DNA of 64,000 bases from Bradyrhizobium sp. AZCC 2176 (GTDB lineage Bacteria > Pseudomonadota > Alphaproteobacteria > Rhizobiales > Xanthobacteraceae), in the NCBI RefSeq assembly GCF_036924645.1, contig NZ_JAZHRX010000001.1, positions 558,001 to 622,000 on the forward strand. Direction: 5' to 3'. Below, in pieces: positions 9,073 through 18,410 of this stretch (position 1 is the first letter of the stretch; each line of letters opens with the position of its first letter). The position numbers and the translations under genes were made by a program. The notes beneath the pieces were generated by a model. It was not told the DNA's origin. It was given only the letters and a program-made list of their open reading frames with translations, and did not search any database.

Positions 9073-9383
9073 GGCAAGAAGAGCGGCGGATAGGCAACAC
9101 CGCGCCGCCTTGTCCCAATTCTGACATCGAAAATCTGGAATCAAAACACCGGTGCGTCTCATTAATGCACCGGGTGATCACGCGAAAATGAGTGGCGCTC
9201 GATCCGCCGATCGGCGCAAGCGGCCTCGATCGGGGTTTGGTACCGCGCTGGTCCCCCTTTCGAGGCCGCCCCTTTTCCGGAAAACCCCTTGTTTTCCAGA
9301 AGAAGTGCGCTTTTTTGGGAAACTCCTGCTCGGAACCCCGCTATCCAATTCCACGCAAAATCTGCGCCGCGAACCCGGCCGAA
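9073..9383. other. Intergenic stretch without a recognised gene
   Basis: About 310 bases between the anti-sigma gene and the convergent dnaJ-like gene. No convincing coding frame or RNA gene is seen. It contains a small dyad, ttttccggaaaa, near 9,273 and G/C homopolymer runs. Confidence 0.6.
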
Positions 9384-10346
9384 TCAGCCGAAATCGCTGC
9401 GCGGATTGTACGGATGGCCATCGCGCCATTTCTGCATCAATGCCTCAAGTTCGCTATCGTTCCCATCGGGCAAAATAATTCGGGTGGTGACGAACAGGTC
9501 CCCGGTTCCCCCGGGCTTGGGCAGCCCCTTGCCCTTGAGGCGGAAAATGCGGCCGCTGGAGGTATTTCTCGGAATCGAGAGTTCCACTGCGCTGCCGAGG
9601 GTCGGCACGCGGACCTTGCCGCCCAGCACCGCCTCATACAGCGTAACGGGCAGATCCAGCCGCAAATCGCTGCCGTCGACCTTGAAGAAGGGATGCGGCG
9701 CGATGCTGATCGTAATCAGGAGATCACCCGGCGGATGGCCCGGCGCGGTGTCGCCCTGCCCCTTCAGCCGGATCTGCTGGCCGGCGGTGACGCCTGCGGG
9801 GATCTTGACGCTGAGCTCCTTGCCGGTCGGCAGGCGAACACGCTTTTCTCCACCTTTGACGGACTCTTCCAGCGATACCGTCATGGCGACGCTCAGATCG
9901 AGGTCAAGGCCGATCCCGCCAGTGTCGAATTCAAAGGTCCGGCCGCCGCCAGGACGTCCGCCCCGGGTCGCGCCGCCGAACATGCTGTTGAGGATATCCT
10001 CGAAGCCTGCACCACCGCTCATGCCACCGGGGCCGCCCCCGGTGCGGAAGGTGTAGGATTCAAAGCCGCCGGGTCCACCGGGGCGACCGCGCGGGTCGCC
10101 GCCGCCAAAGCCCTGAAAGCGCGGCTTGCCCTCGGCGTCGATCTCGCCGCGGTCGAACTGCTTGCGCTTGTCCTCGTCGCCGATGATCTCGTTGGCCGAA
10201 TTGATCTCGGAAAAGCGTGCAGCCGCCTTCGGATCGTTCTTGTTGTTATCAGGGTGATGCTTCTTGGCGAGCTTGCGATAGGCACTCTTGATCGCCGCAG
10301 CGCTGGCGCCCCGCGGCACCCCCAAGACCTCATAGGGGTCGCGCAT
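9384..10346 (-). CDS. DnaJ C-terminal-domain co-chaperone, CbpA-like (type II J-protein)
   Basis: The protein has 320 residues. The J domain occupies residues 1-65, with the HPD motif at 31-33 that stimulates DnaK ATPase. A Gly/Phe-rich linker (about 78-130, several GGPGG runs) follows. Two C-terminal substrate-binding beta domains come next (KIPAGVTAGQQIRLKGQG and RNTSSGRIFRLKGKGLP). The zinc-finger region of true DnaJ is missing, so this is the CbpA/DjlA-independent type. It probably assists DnaK in the cytosol under stress. It is a single gene, convergent with the anti-sigma gene. Confidence 0.92.
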   Translation of the reverse strand: MRDPYEVLGVPRGASAAAIKSAYRKLAKKHHPDNNKNDPKAAARFSEINSANEIIGDEDKRKQFDRGEIDAEGKPRFQGFGGGDPRGRPGGPGGFESYTFRTGGGPGGMSGGAGFEDILNSMFGGATRGGRPGGGRTFEFDTGGIGLDLDLSVAMTVSLEESVKGGEKRVRLPTGKELSVKIPAGVTAGQQIRLKGQGDTAPGHPPGDLLITISIAPHPFFKVDGSDLRLDLPVTLYEAVLGGKVRVPTLGSAVELSIPRNTSSGRIFRLKGKGLPKPGGTGDLFVTTRIILPDGNDSELEALMQKWRDGHPYNPRSDFG

Positions 10347-10477
10347 TCGTCACGTCTCCTTCACGGGAATCTGGTTCTTCGAAGCTTAGGGCAATTCGCC
10401 TGCTTTGGCTTTATCTGGGAAGCCAGTTGCATTTTTGCAACTACCCCGAAGGCTTCACTTCAAAATCCTTTGAGGCC

Positions 10478-10993
10478 TTATCCCCTCGTCCAGGGCTTGA
10501 TCGTGTGGATTTCCCATCGGCCTTGGCCGGCCTTGCAGGCAGCACCCTGCAGCCAGCTTTCCGACTGGCCGTTGACGTAGCTCGCCAGGAAATCCCGGCA
10601 AGTGCGTCCGTCTTCCGCGGAATAGGCCTGCGACAGCGGCGTCACCGAGCCGCGCGCGCCGGTCTCCGGGTTTTCCCAGGGCTGGCTGGAATCCTTGTCG
10701 CCCTTGGTCAGCACATCGGAAGCGGCGGTGCGTGCAAAGGCGAGATCGCTCTCCGTCGGCGCCGGCGCCGTGCCCGGTTGCTTGCCGAGCGCCCCCGTGA
10801 CATCGGGAGCGTTCATCTTGGCGTAGGCGTCGGGGCGCGACAGGCTGCAGCCGCCCGAGCCGAGACCGATCAAAATCAACGTCATCGCAGCACCCGTCGG
10901 CCCGATCGCCGATAGGCCAACGCGTCCCCATGCCCTATATAGAGCGAGCCCGTATCGGGGCTGTAACGCGCTCTGGGACGCGAGGGTACGCAA
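10478..10993 (-). CDS. RT0821/Lpp0805-like surface lipoprotein
   Basis: The protein has 171 residues from TTG 10993, preceded by AGGAG with a 6-base spacer. The next in-frame ATG (10885) would leave only 12 residues before the lipobox. A lipobox-like LGSGGC (cysteine about residue 49) suggests anchoring to a membrane after an unusually long lead. The C-terminal half has the family pattern of a small tryptophan/cysteine-containing domain ([29 protein letters not shown]). Function in this family is unknown. It is divergent from pdxH with only 14 bases between start codons. Confidence 0.68.
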   Translation of the reverse strand: MRTLASQSALQPRYGLALYRAWGRVGLSAIGPTGAAMTLILIGLGSGGCSLSRPDAYAKMNAPDVTGALGKQPGTAPAPTESDLAFARTAASDVLTKGDKDSSQPWENPETGARGSVTPLSQAYSAEDGRTCRDFLASYVNGQSESWLQGAACKAGQGRWEIHTIKPWTRG

Positions 10994-11007
10994 CTGGGAC
11001 TCCTGAT

Positions 11008-11649
11008 ATGACGGACACGACCTCCATCAAACACCCGACACCGTTAACATCGGGTGATTTTACCGCGGCCGAGGAACCGTTTGCGCTGTTCGCCGAGTGG
11101 TTTGCGGAAGCCGTGAAGTCCGAGCCGAACGATCCCAACGCGATGGCGCTGGCGACGGTCGACTCTGACGGGCTGCCGGATGTCCGGATGGTGCTGATGA
11201 AAGGCTATGATGTGGATGGTTTCGTGTTCTACAGCCACATCGCCAGCCAGAAGGGCCGCGAACTCGCCGCAAATCCTAAGGCGGCTTTACTATTTCACTG
11301 GAAGTCGTTGCGCCGTCAGGTCCGCATCCGCGGCAACGTGTCGCCGGTGACGGCTGAGGAAGCCGACGCCTATTTCGCCACGCGGCCGAAGCAGGCGCAG
11401 ATCGGCGCCTGGGCCAGCAAGCAGTCGCAGCCGCTGGAAAGCCGCTTCGCCTTCGAGCAGGCGATCGCGCTAGTTGCCGCCAAATACGTCATCGGCGAAG
11501 TGCCGCGCCCGCCGGGCTGGAGCGGCTGGCGCATCCACCCCACACATTTCGAGTTCTGGCACGACCGCCCGTTCCGCCTGCACGACCGCATCGAATTCCG
11601 CCGCGATGCGCCGGACGGCGTGTGGTCTAAGGTGAGACTGTATCCCTGA
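11008..11649 (+). CDS. pdxH: Pyridoxamine/pyridoxine 5'-phosphate oxidase
   Basis: Oxidises PNP or PMP to pyridoxal phosphate with FMN and O2. The 213-residue length is normal from ATG 11008 (MTDTTSIKH). Motifs include the FMN-binding RMVLMKGYD and [17 protein letters not shown], followed by [15 protein letters not shown]. The C-terminal signature [17 protein letters not shown] and the final KVRLYP are typical. The gene is transcribed away from the lipoprotein, and the two promoters must overlap the opposite gene's leader because the starts nearly touch. Confidence 0.96.
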   Translation: MTDTTSIKHPTPLTSGDFTAAEEPFALFAEWFAEAVKSEPNDPNAMALATVDSDGLPDVRMVLMKGYDVDGFVFYSHIASQKGRELAANPKAALLFHWKSLRRQVRIRGNVSPVTAEEADAYFATRPKQAQIGAWASKQSQPLESRFAFEQAIALVAAKYVIGEVPRPPGWSGWRIHPTHFEFWHDRPFRLHDRIEFRRDAPDGVWSKVRLYP

Positions 11650-11658
11650 ATGATCGTC

Positions 11659-11740
11659 ATGGCCGGGCTTGACCCGGCCATCCACGACTTCCTTCTATGC
11701 GACAAAGCAAGACCTAGATGCCCGGGACAAGCCCGGGCAT
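11659..11740. repeat. Pair of intergenic hairpins (family C)
   Basis: Two adjacent perfect hairpins: atggccggg-cttga-cccggccat (11659-11681) and atgcccggg-acaag-cccgggcat (11718-11740). They follow pdxH and precede an SDR gene on the same strand. Termination is possible, but no T-run follows, so they are listed as a repeat. Confidence 0.7.
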
Positions 11741-11762
11741 GACGGAGAACCAGAGAACCCGC

Positions 11763-12515
11763 ATGCCCTCTTCATCGAACGCGCCGCGGCGCACGCTGCT
11801 CCTGACCGGCGCCAGCCGCGGCATCGGCCACGCCACCGCGATCCGGTTCTCATCCGCCGGCTGGCGCGTCATCACCTGTTCGCGGCATGCCTTTCCGGAA
11901 ATCTGCCCATGGGGCGCAGGCCCGGAGGATCACATCGAGGTCGACCTCGGCAGCCACGACGACACCGTGCGCGCGATCTCCGAGATCCGCAGGCGGCTGG
12001 AGAACGACGAGTTGCACGCGCTGGTCAACAACGCCGCGATCTCGCCCAAAGCCCCGGACGGCGGGCGGCTCGGCACCATGGACACCGACATCGAAACCTG
12101 GAGCCACGTCTTTCACGTCAACTTCTTCGCGCCGGTCATGATCGCGCGCGGGCTGATCGAGGAGTTGAAGCACGCCAGGGGCGCGGTGGTGAACGTCACC
12201 TCGATCGCGGGCTCGCGCGTGCACCCGTTCGCAGGCGTGGCCTACGCGACCTCGAAGGCGGCACTTGCTTCACTCACACGCGAAATGGCCTTCGATTTCG
12301 GCCGGGTCGGCGTCCGCGTCAACGCGATCGCGCCGGGCGAGATCGACACCTCGATCCTGTCGCCGGGCACCGACAAGATCGTCGAGCAGCAGATTCCGAT
12401 GCACCGCCTCGGCACGCCGGACGAGGTCGCAAAGATCATCTATGTGCTGTGTACGGAAACCAGTTCGTATGTGAACGGCGCCGAGATCCACATCAACGGC
12501 GGCCAGCACGTTTAA
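11763..12515 (+). CDS. SDR-family oxidoreductase
   Basis: The protein has 250 residues from ATG 11763. A longer frame begins inside the hairpin repeat and is unlikely. The cofactor loop TGASRGIG, the NNAA motif, the catalytic serine region (NVTSIAGS) and the YATSK catalytic pair are all present. It ends with the family's INGGQHV. It is a classical NAD(P)-dependent short-chain dehydrogenase; the substrate cannot be read from the sequence. It stands alone between palindromic elements. Confidence 0.88.
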   Translation: MPSSSNAPRRTLLLTGASRGIGHATAIRFSSAGWRVITCSRHAFPEICPWGAGPEDHIEVDLGSHDDTVRAISEIRRRLENDELHALVNNAAISPKAPDGGRLGTMDTDIETWSHVFHVNFFAPVMIARGLIEELKHARGAVVNVTSIAGSRVHPFAGVAYATSKAALASLTREMAFDFGRVGVRVNAIAPGEIDTSILSPGTDKIVEQQIPMHRLGTPDEVAKIIYVLCTETSSYVNGAEIHINGGQHV

Positions 12516-12524
12516 GACAGTCTG

Positions 12525-12617
12525 GTAGGGTGGGCAAGGGAGCGCTAGCGATGTGCCCACCATCCATCACCGACAGCGCTGCTTGATGGTGGGCACGCTG
12601 CGCTTTGCCCACCCTAC
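12525..12617. repeat. Intergenic palindromic element, family D
   Basis: The outer arms gtagggtgggcaa (12525-12537) and ttgcccaccctac (12605-12617) are perfect reverse complements, with an inner gtgcccaccatc/gatggtgggcac pair. A related copy is at 48,213-48,287. Confidence 0.78.
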
Positions 12618-12638
12618 GCGAGCTCGCAAGCACGCCGT

Positions 12639-12857
12639 TCACTCCGCGCAAAACTTCCGCGTCGCGGTTCGCACCGCCGCAGCAGCAACGTTGAACGTGC
12701 TCGAACACTCGTCCTCGTTCTCGCCGTCCGCCAACACTGCACCGCAGTGCCGGCAAAGCCGCGTCGAGAACGCCTGCGCCTTGCCACCGCTGCGGCCCTG
12801 CTGATAGAGCGCCAGATCGATGACATTACGCGACGACATTATGAGTTTCTCAACCAT
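12639..12857 (-). CDS. Small cysteine-containing hypothetical protein
   Basis: The protein has 72 residues from ATG 12857, with GAGGA just upstream; a second ATG at 12839 is also possible. The middle has CRHCGAVLADGENEDEC, a C-x2-C plus later cysteine pattern like a small zinc ribbon or knuckle, followed by a helical end with one more cysteine. I do not recognise the family. Size, ribosome site and motif make it likely to be real. It faces no operon partners. Confidence 0.55.
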   Translation of the reverse strand: MVEKLIMSSRNVIDLALYQQGRSGGKAQAFSTRLCRHCGAVLADGENEDECSSTFNVAAAAVRTATRKFCAE

Positions 12858-12985
12858 GGGATCCTCGCGGCCTGAGACACACCTTATCGCAGAGAAGTTT
12901 CGACCATTCGTTCAGTCCACCGCTCAAATTTTAGCGGTGGAATTGAGTCCGCCTTCGCAGGTGTGGAACTGCGGGAACCGCCGTC

Positions 12986-13969
12986 CTACAGCCACTTCTT
13001 CCACTTGAAGAGAAAGTACGGCAGCACCGCTGCCATGAGCATCATGATGAGTGCCATCGGGTAGCCATGTGCCCATTCGAGTTCCGGCATCGCCTTGAAG
13101 TTCATGCCGTAGATCGAGGCGATCAGCGTCGGCGGCATCAGGACAACGGCCATCACCGAGAACAGCTTGATGATGTTGTTCTGCTCGAGATTGACGACGC
13201 CGAGCATGGCGTCGAGCGTAAAGGTGATCTTGTTGGAAAGATAGGAGGCGTGATCGGTCAGGGAACCGACGTCGCGCTGCATGGTCTTGAGTTGCTCGCG
13301 CATGTCCTTGGACCATTTGACGCCTTCCATCACCGCCGACAGGAAGGTGACGACGCGGCCGATCGAGACCAGGCTCTCGCGGATCTTGGAGACCAGGTCG
13401 CCCTTGCGGCCGATCGCGATCAGGATCTGCGAATATCGCTTGGCCTGGCCATGGCGCGCGCTTTCGGGCTCGAAGATGTCGTGGCTGACCTGGTCGACCT
13501 CGGCACCGGCGCGCTCCAGAATGTCGGCGCAGCGGTCGATCACCGCGTCGAGCAGTTCCATCAGCACCATCTCGCCCGATATCCCCGGCATGCAGGAACG
13601 CGCCAGCTTGTGCTCCACCAGGGCGAACGGCTTCGGCTCGTCGTAGCGCACCGTCACCAGCCGATGGCCGGCGAGGATGAAGGTGACGGCCGTGGTCCTC
13701 GGCATATCGGTGTCGGATTGGCACATCAGCGTCGCCGTCATGTAGCGGGCGCCGTTCTCGATATAGAGCCGGCTGGAAATCTCGATTTCCTGCATGTCCT
13801 CCCGGGTCGGCACCGCGATCCCGGCCAGCCGCTCGACCGCGCGGTCCTCCTCCATCGTCGGGTTCAACAGGTCGATCCAGACCGCTTTGTCCGGCAGCCG
13901 CGCCGGGTCCGCGGCCGGGAGCTTCTTCAGGGAAGATTCGGACGGCACAAACACCGAAAACATGGGCAA
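12986..13969 (-). CDS. corA: Magnesium/cobalt transporter CorA
   Basis: The protein has 327 residues. The N-terminal cytoplasmic funnel domain is followed by two C-terminal transmembrane helices. The first ends in the selectivity motif YGMN (about residue 280), the second is near 300-322 (MALIMMLMAAVLPYFLF), and a basic KWKKWL tail closes the protein. This is the standard CorA layout for a pentameric Mg2+ channel of the inner membrane. A Co2+ or Ni2+ role is also known in the family. Confidence 0.94.
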   Translation of the reverse strand: MPMFSVFVPSESSLKKLPAADPARLPDKAVWIDLLNPTMEEDRAVERLAGIAVPTREDMQEIEISSRLYIENGARYMTATLMCQSDTDMPRTTAVTFILAGHRLVTVRYDEPKPFALVEHKLARSCMPGISGEMVLMELLDAVIDRCADILERAGAEVDQVSHDIFEPESARHGQAKRYSQILIAIGRKGDLVSKIRESLVSIGRVVTFLSAVMEGVKWSKDMREQLKTMQRDVGSLTDHASYLSNKITFTLDAMLGVVNLEQNNIIKLFSVMAVVLMPPTLIASIYGMNFKAMPELEWAHGYPMALIMMLMAAVLPYFLFKWKKWL

Positions 13970-14002
13970 CTCCGGAACGGGGCGGCAGTCTCTCGTCTTG
14001 AC

Positions 14003-14041
14003 GCGTTTTGTTGACGCGAACCGGTACCCGCTTGAAAACGC
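14003..14041. repeat. Short imperfect palindrome upstream of corA
   Basis: gcgtttt (14003-14009) pairs with aaaacgc (14035-14041) around a central ggtacc. The pattern resembles a short intergenic element found scattered in related genomes (from memory, not checked). It could also be an operator for corA. Confidence 0.4.
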
Positions 14042-14359
14042 GATGGCTACCCAGCGGTACTAAAGCCGATTCTGGCAAGCGCTTCATGACCTGCGCATTA
14101 ACCGCCGATCCATATTTGTGGCGGTGCGGTGGCGCCCGCGCGGCCGCGATCCGGCCCCGGCAACACCCGTGCCCAGAAATCAACCGGAACTCGCAAAATT
14201 TGCGGCATAAAAGCCACAGCCGCGCTTCCGCAACGCCGAAGGGGCGCGCAATTGCTGGCATTAGTGCCGGTTTTTGCAGATAATGGGATTAATGGAATCG
14301 TCGCGTTTTTGGCGCAAGATTGTTGCTACGAACGCCGGAGTTTCGATTGGAAGTGTACC
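14042..14359. other. Intergenic stretch between corA and the L,D-transpeptidase gene
   Basis: About 320 bases with no convincing gene. It becomes A/T-richer toward 14,270-14,330, as expected for a promoter of the downstream gene, but no clear -35/-10 pair can be named. Confidence 0.5.
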
Positions 14360-15046
14360 ATGTCGTCGCTGAAAGTAATCGTGGGGCTTGTCGCCGCCGG
14401 CCTTGCGTTGTCCGGCTGCATGCCGGCAACCACCTATCAGGCCGCCCCTGAAGCCACCCTCAAGCCGAACGACAAGGCCCAGCTCGCCAAGGCGCGCTAC
14501 GCCGCCGTGCCGCCGGCGGAGCCGTTCCGCCGTGCCATTGTGGACTATCACCGCAAGGAACTGCCCGGCACCATCGTCGTCGATTCCGACAACCACTACC
14601 TCTATCTGGTTCAGGACGGCGGCAAGGCGATCCGCTACGGCGTCACCGTCGGCGAGGAAGCCCTCGCCTTCTCCGGCATCGCCCGCGTCGGCAACATGGC
14701 CGAATGGCCGAAATGGACACCGACGGCTGACATTCACAAGCGAATCGAAGGCCTGCCTGCCTCGGTTCCTGGCGGCGTCGACAATCCGCTCGGCGCCCGC
14801 GCGCTCTATCTCTATCAGGGCAACAAGGACACGCTGTTCCGCATCCACGGCACCAACCAGCCGGAATATATCGGCGCCTCGATCTCGTCGGGCTGCATCC
14901 GCATGACCAACGAGGACGTCATCGACCTCTACAGCCGGGTGAAGCAGGGCACGGTCGTCGTCGTGCTCGAGCCCAAGCAGGGCGACTCGCCGTACAATTC
15001 CAAGATGGCGCTGCAGGGCGGCAGCAACGGCCCGATGCCCCAGTAA
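14360..15046 (+). CDS. L,D-transpeptidase lipoprotein (ErfK/YbiS/YcfS/YnhG family)
   Basis: The protein has 228 residues from ATG 14360. A lipoprotein signal (GLALSGC, cysteine about residue 18) places it on the outer membrane or periplasmic face. The YkuD catalytic domain shows HGTNQPEYIG and SSGCIRMTNED with the active cysteine near residue 179. Such enzymes make 3-3 peptidoglycan cross-links or attach proteins to peptidoglycan. A strong terminator follows, overlapping the end of the convergent extensin-like gene. Confidence 0.92.
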   Translation: MSSLKVIVGLVAAGLALSGCMPATTYQAAPEATLKPNDKAQLAKARYAAVPPAEPFRRAIVDYHRKELPGTIVVDSDNHYLYLVQDGGKAIRYGVTVGEEALAFSGIARVGNMAEWPKWTPTADIHKRIEGLPASVPGGVDNPLGARALYLYQGNKDTLFRIHGTNQPEYIGASISSGCIRMTNEDVIDLYSRVKQGTVVVVLEPKQGDSPYNSKMALQGGSNGPMPQ

Positions 15047-15074
15047 TCGACGCCGGCTACAACGCAGTCGACGA

Positions 15075-16214
15075 TCAGGAGCGCCGGTTTTTCCGGCGCT
15101 TTTTCTTTGCAGGCTTCTCCTCGCGCCGTGGCTCGGCCTCGTCCGGTTTCCCGGCATCCGATTTTTCTGCTTCCGGCCTGGCGGCATCGGACTTCACATC
15201 GGACGTCGCATCAGATTTGCCTTCGTCCGGCTTGCCGGCGACCTCGCGCGGCGGCGCTTCCTTGGGCCGCTCGGCCGGCAACAGCGGCGCTTTCTGCGGC
15301 AGCGGGTCCCACACGTCCCACTGGCAGATCCGGTAGTTGCCGCGCCGCTCCATCAGGTCGAGATGAATATGGTCCTCGTGGTGCCAGTCCGAGCCTGGAC
15401 CCAACACCGTCGAGAACCGCGTGCAGGCAGAATGCAGCACACTCTCGCGCAATCCCCGCGGCACGGTGCGGTCGGTCAGCGAGATCGAACTGCCGTCGGC
15501 GAACTTGAAGGCGCGAACGTCAAGCGCGTTGGCACGGCCGTGCTCGGAGAGCCTGGCGCCAACGATGCGGTTGCGGCCGCGGCACTCGAACGAATCGAAA
15601 TTGTCGAGATCGGAGACGGTGCTGCCGAGACGCTCCGCCAGCGGCGCGATATCGTTGCGGATCCACTCGGCCAGCGCAGACGCCATGGTACAGCGCAGGA
15701 TCGCCGCCGGCTTCACCGACACCCGCCGCTGGTCCGGCAGCACGATCGCCTCCAGCCGCACCAAATCCTCGCCTCCGCAGCCGCCGGCACCCTTGATGTC
15801 GGGGATGCTGGGCGCGATGGCGACCTGGTCGGTCAGCGCCAGGCGGCAGGCCGATGGCTGTGGCGCGGGCGGCGGTTCGGGCGCGGCTGGCTCGCCGGGC
15901 TTGCCGTTCGCCTGTTGCTCCTTGTCCGGCTTGTCGCGCTCGGCTGATGGGGCCTCAGGCGGACGCGGCTTCGGCAGCGGCACCGCCACCGCCGCGCGGC
16001 GCGCCGCTGGCCGCGGCGCTCCCCGTTCCCTTGGCGCTACGTCCCTGAACAGGTCCGCCCATGGCGCCGCGCGGGATGCTTTCGCAGCGATCGCCGGCCC
16101 GCTTGGCATGCCAAGCAGGAGCGCCACCGCGGCAGCGGTAACCATTGCCGGTTCGATGCGACCAAAGGCGCCAGTAGCCCATTTTCGGCTTGCTTTCCGC
16201 ACGGTAAAGTTCAT
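15075..16214 (-). CDS. Secreted extensin-like C-terminal domain protein (M15-like fold)
   Basis: The protein has 379 residues from ATG 16214. A signal segment (about residues 24-45, VTAAAVALLLGMPSGPAIA) leads into a proline/charge-rich linker. The extensin-like domain follows (about 120-305), with SEHGRANALDVRAF and HHEDHIHLDL, which place His, Asp and His as in D,D-carboxypeptidase-type metallopeptidases. A peptidoglycan role is inferred. The final 70 residues are low complexity, a Lys/Asp/Glu/Pro run ending in KKKRRKNRRS. It is convergent with the L,D-transpeptidase, an apt cell-wall neighbour. Confidence 0.85.
   Translation of the reverse strand: MNFTVRKASRKWATGAFGRIEPAMVTAAAVALLLGMPSGPAIAAKASRAAPWADLFRDVAPRERGAPRPAARRAAVAVPLPKPRPPEAPSAERDKPDKEQQANGKPGEPAAPEPPPAPQPSACRLALTDQVAIAPSIPDIKGAGGCGGEDLVRLEAIVLPDQRRVSVKPAAILRCTMASALAEWIRNDIAPLAERLGSTVSDLDNFDSFECRGRNRIVGARLSEHGRANALDVRAFKFADGSSISLTDRTVPRGLRESVLHSACTRFSTVLGPGSDWHHEDHIHLDLMERRGNYRICQWDVWDPLPQKAPLLPAERPKEAPPREVAGKPDEGKSDATSDVKSDAARPEAEKSDAGKPDEAEPRREEKPAKKKRRKNRRS
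15080..15106 (+). terminator. Rho-independent terminator of the L,D-transpeptidase gene
   Basis: agcgccgg (15080-15087), a five-T loop, then ccggcgct (15093-15100), followed by ttttcttt. It lies 34 bases after the stop codon. It also encodes, on the other strand, the last basic residues of the extensin-like protein. Confidence 0.85.
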
Positions 16215-16296
16215 GTCAATTCCATGAACCCCCACGATCCGCCCGTACAGTCGGCGGATCGTGCGGCAACGAACAAACCATCGGAGGGAAGCGCGT

Positions 16297-17925
16297 ATGC
16301 TCGGATTGATGCAAGACTGGCCTTTGCTTTGCCATCGGATTATCGAACACGCGGCGAAGTATCACGGCACGCAAGAGGTCGTCACGCGGTCGGTCGAAGG
16401 TCCCATTCATCGCACCAATTACGCCGAAATTCATGCGCGCGCGCTGAAAGTATCGCAACGGCTCGACCGCGACGGCATCAAGCTCGGTGACCGCGTCGCC
16501 ACCATCGCCTGGAATACCTGGCGCCATCTCGAGGCCTGGTACGGCATCATGGGAATCGGCGCGATCTGCCACACCGTCAATCCGCGGCTGTTCCCCGACC
16601 AGATCGCCTGGATCATCAACCACGCGCAGGACCGCGTGGTGATGGTCGACATCACCTTCGTGCCGATCGTGGAAAAAATCGCCGCCAGCCTGCCGAGCGT
16701 CGAACGCTACATCGTGCTGACCGACAAGGCCCACATGCCGCAGACCACGCTGAAGAACGCGGTCGCCTATGAGGACTGGATCGCGGAAGCCGACGGCAAG
16801 TTCAAGTGGAAGGACTTTGACGAAAACACCGCGGCCGCGATGTGCTACACCTCGGGCACCACGGGCGATCCGAAGGGCGTGTTGTATTCGCACCGTTCCA
16901 ACGTGCTGCACGGGCTGATGGCCAACAATGTCGACGCTCTCGGCACCAGCGCCGCCGAGACAATGCTGCCGGTGGTGCCGTTGTTCCATGCAAATAGCTG
17001 GGGCATCGCATTCTCCGCGCCGTCGATGGGCACCAAGCTGGTGATGCCGGGCGCCAAGCTCGACGGTGCTTCGGTCTACGAACTTCTCGACACCGAGAAG
17101 GTCACGCACACCGCCGGCGTGCCGACGGTGTGGCTGATGCTGCTCAACCACATGGCGGCCGGCAATCTGAAGCTGCCCCACCTGAAGAGCGTGGTGTGCG
17201 GCGGCTCGGCGATGCCGCGCTCGATGATCAAGTCGTTCGTCGACATGGGCATTCGCGTGCGCCACGCCTGGGGCATGACCGAGATGAGCCCGATCGGCAC
17301 CGTCGCCGCGCTGAAGCCGCCGTTCGCCGAACTCACCGGCGAGGGGCGGCTCGACATCCTGCAGACCCAGGGCTACCCGCCGTTCGGCGTCGAGATGAAG
17401 ATCACCGACGATGCCGGCAAGGAACTGCCATGGGACGGCAAGACCTTCGGTCGCCTCAAGGTCGCCGGCCCTGCGGTCGCCAAGGCCTATTTCAAGGTTG
17501 ACGCCGACATCCTCGACGGCGAAGGCTTCTTCGACACTGGCGACGTCGCGACCATCGACCAGCACGGCTATATGCGGATCACCGACCGCTCCAAGGACGT
17601 GATCAAGTCCGGCGGCGAATGGATCTCTTCGATCGATCTGGAAAATCTAGCGGTCGCCCATCCCGCGGTCGCGGAAGCCGCCGTGATCGGCGTCTATCAT
17701 CCCAAATGGGACGAGCGCCCGCTCCTGATCGTGCAGCTCAAGCAAGGCCAGCAGGCGACGCGCGAGGACATTTTGAAATTCATGGATGGCAAGATCGCCA
17801 AATGGTGGATGCCCGACGACGTTGCGTTCGTCGACGGCATTCCCCATACCGCGACCGGCAAGATCCTGAAGACCGCATTGCGCGACCAGTTCAAGAGCTA
17901 CCGCTTCCCGAACGCGGCGGCGTGA
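16297..17925 (+). CDS. Fatty-acid/acyl-CoA ligase (AMP-forming; FadD/DmdB-like)
   Basis: The protein has 542 residues from ATG 16297, preceded by GGAGGGA. It activates a carboxylic acid to acyl-AMP and then acyl-CoA. The P-loop [11 protein letters not shown] is near residue 184, the [10 protein letters not shown] motif is near 325, the hinge [10 protein letters not shown] and [15 protein letters not shown] are near 410-445, and the catalytic lysine is in TATGKILK. Close relatives are named medium/long-chain ligases or 3-methylmercaptopropionyl-CoA ligases. The substrate is not decidable here. Confidence 0.9.
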   Translation: MLGLMQDWPLLCHRIIEHAAKYHGTQEVVTRSVEGPIHRTNYAEIHARALKVSQRLDRDGIKLGDRVATIAWNTWRHLEAWYGIMGIGAICHTVNPRLFPDQIAWIINHAQDRVVMVDITFVPIVEKIAASLPSVERYIVLTDKAHMPQTTLKNAVAYEDWIAEADGKFKWKDFDENTAAAMCYTSGTTGDPKGVLYSHRSNVLHGLMANNVDALGTSAAETMLPVVPLFHANSWGIAFSAPSMGTKLVMPGAKLDGASVYELLDTEKVTHTAGVPTVWLMLLNHMAAGNLKLPHLKSVVCGGSAMPRSMIKSFVDMGIRVRHAWGMTEMSPIGTVAALKPPFAELTGEGRLDILQTQGYPPFGVEMKITDDAGKELPWDGKTFGRLKVAGPAVAKAYFKVDADILDGEGFFDTGDVATIDQHGYMRITDRSKDVIKSGGEWISSIDLENLAVAHPAVAEAAVIGVYHPKWDERPLLIVQLKQGQQATREDILKFMDGKIAKWWMPDDVAFVDGIPHTATGKILKTALRDQFKSYRFPNAAA

Positions 17926-18410
17926 ACCAAATCTGTCCCTCCCGTGCCTGAAGGGACAGTCCAAACAAGAGCCGGCGTGAATTAGATCGCATGCCGGCGC
18001 GCTTGGTTGGACGGTTGTAATTTTTCGGCAGCTTCACCGAGAAAATCCGTCGGAGCGCGCCGTCGATATTCCGATATCAAACGCAGCGTTTCCCCACGGC
18101 GGTATGCTGGAGAGATCGGCGTACCGCAATTGCCGCCCAAGCTTCGCGTATCATTCGAACTGCCGACAGCATTGAAGACGATATGGCTGCGGCCCGCTGA
18201 CGGTGCGCGATCGCTGCGTAAACCCCGATATCGATACTGCCATTGGGATGGCGGAGGACAGCATCATCGCTGCCATGCTGCCTTGGACTCCCGCTCCAAT
18301 TCTCTTCCGCTGACATTTGTCTGGGTCTCCACGAATTGACACCCTGAACTTATTCCTTTCTCATAAGTTGATAATCAGCTATCATGTCGTTTCACTCGTG
18401 AAGCCAGTTC
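17926..18410. other. Intergenic region before a LysR gene
   Basis: About 485 bases. Several open frames exist on both strands, but none has a ribosome site, a recognisable motif or believable composition. The last 70 bases are A/T-rich and contain the LysR promoter region. The rest may be decayed coding sequence; nothing in it is identifiable. Confidence 0.5.
18369..18384 (+). promoter_or_regulatory. Candidate LysR-type operator
   Basis: TGATA-atcagc-TATCA is a perfect 5-base inverted repeat with the T-N11-A arrangement typical of LysR binding sites. It lies 27 bases upstream of the LysR start in an A/T-rich patch, suggesting autoregulation. Confidence 0.4.

Noticed and set aside
7555..9162. 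A 535-codon open frame on the minus strand across the sigma/anti-sigma genes
   Set aside because: It lies opposite two well-supported genes, is very rich in Arg, His and Ala, and has no family motif; it is a shadow of high-GC coding DNA.
18007..18339. A 110-codon frame before the LysR gene
   Set aside because: No ribosome site, no family motif, and equally long frames exist in other frames of the same stretch.
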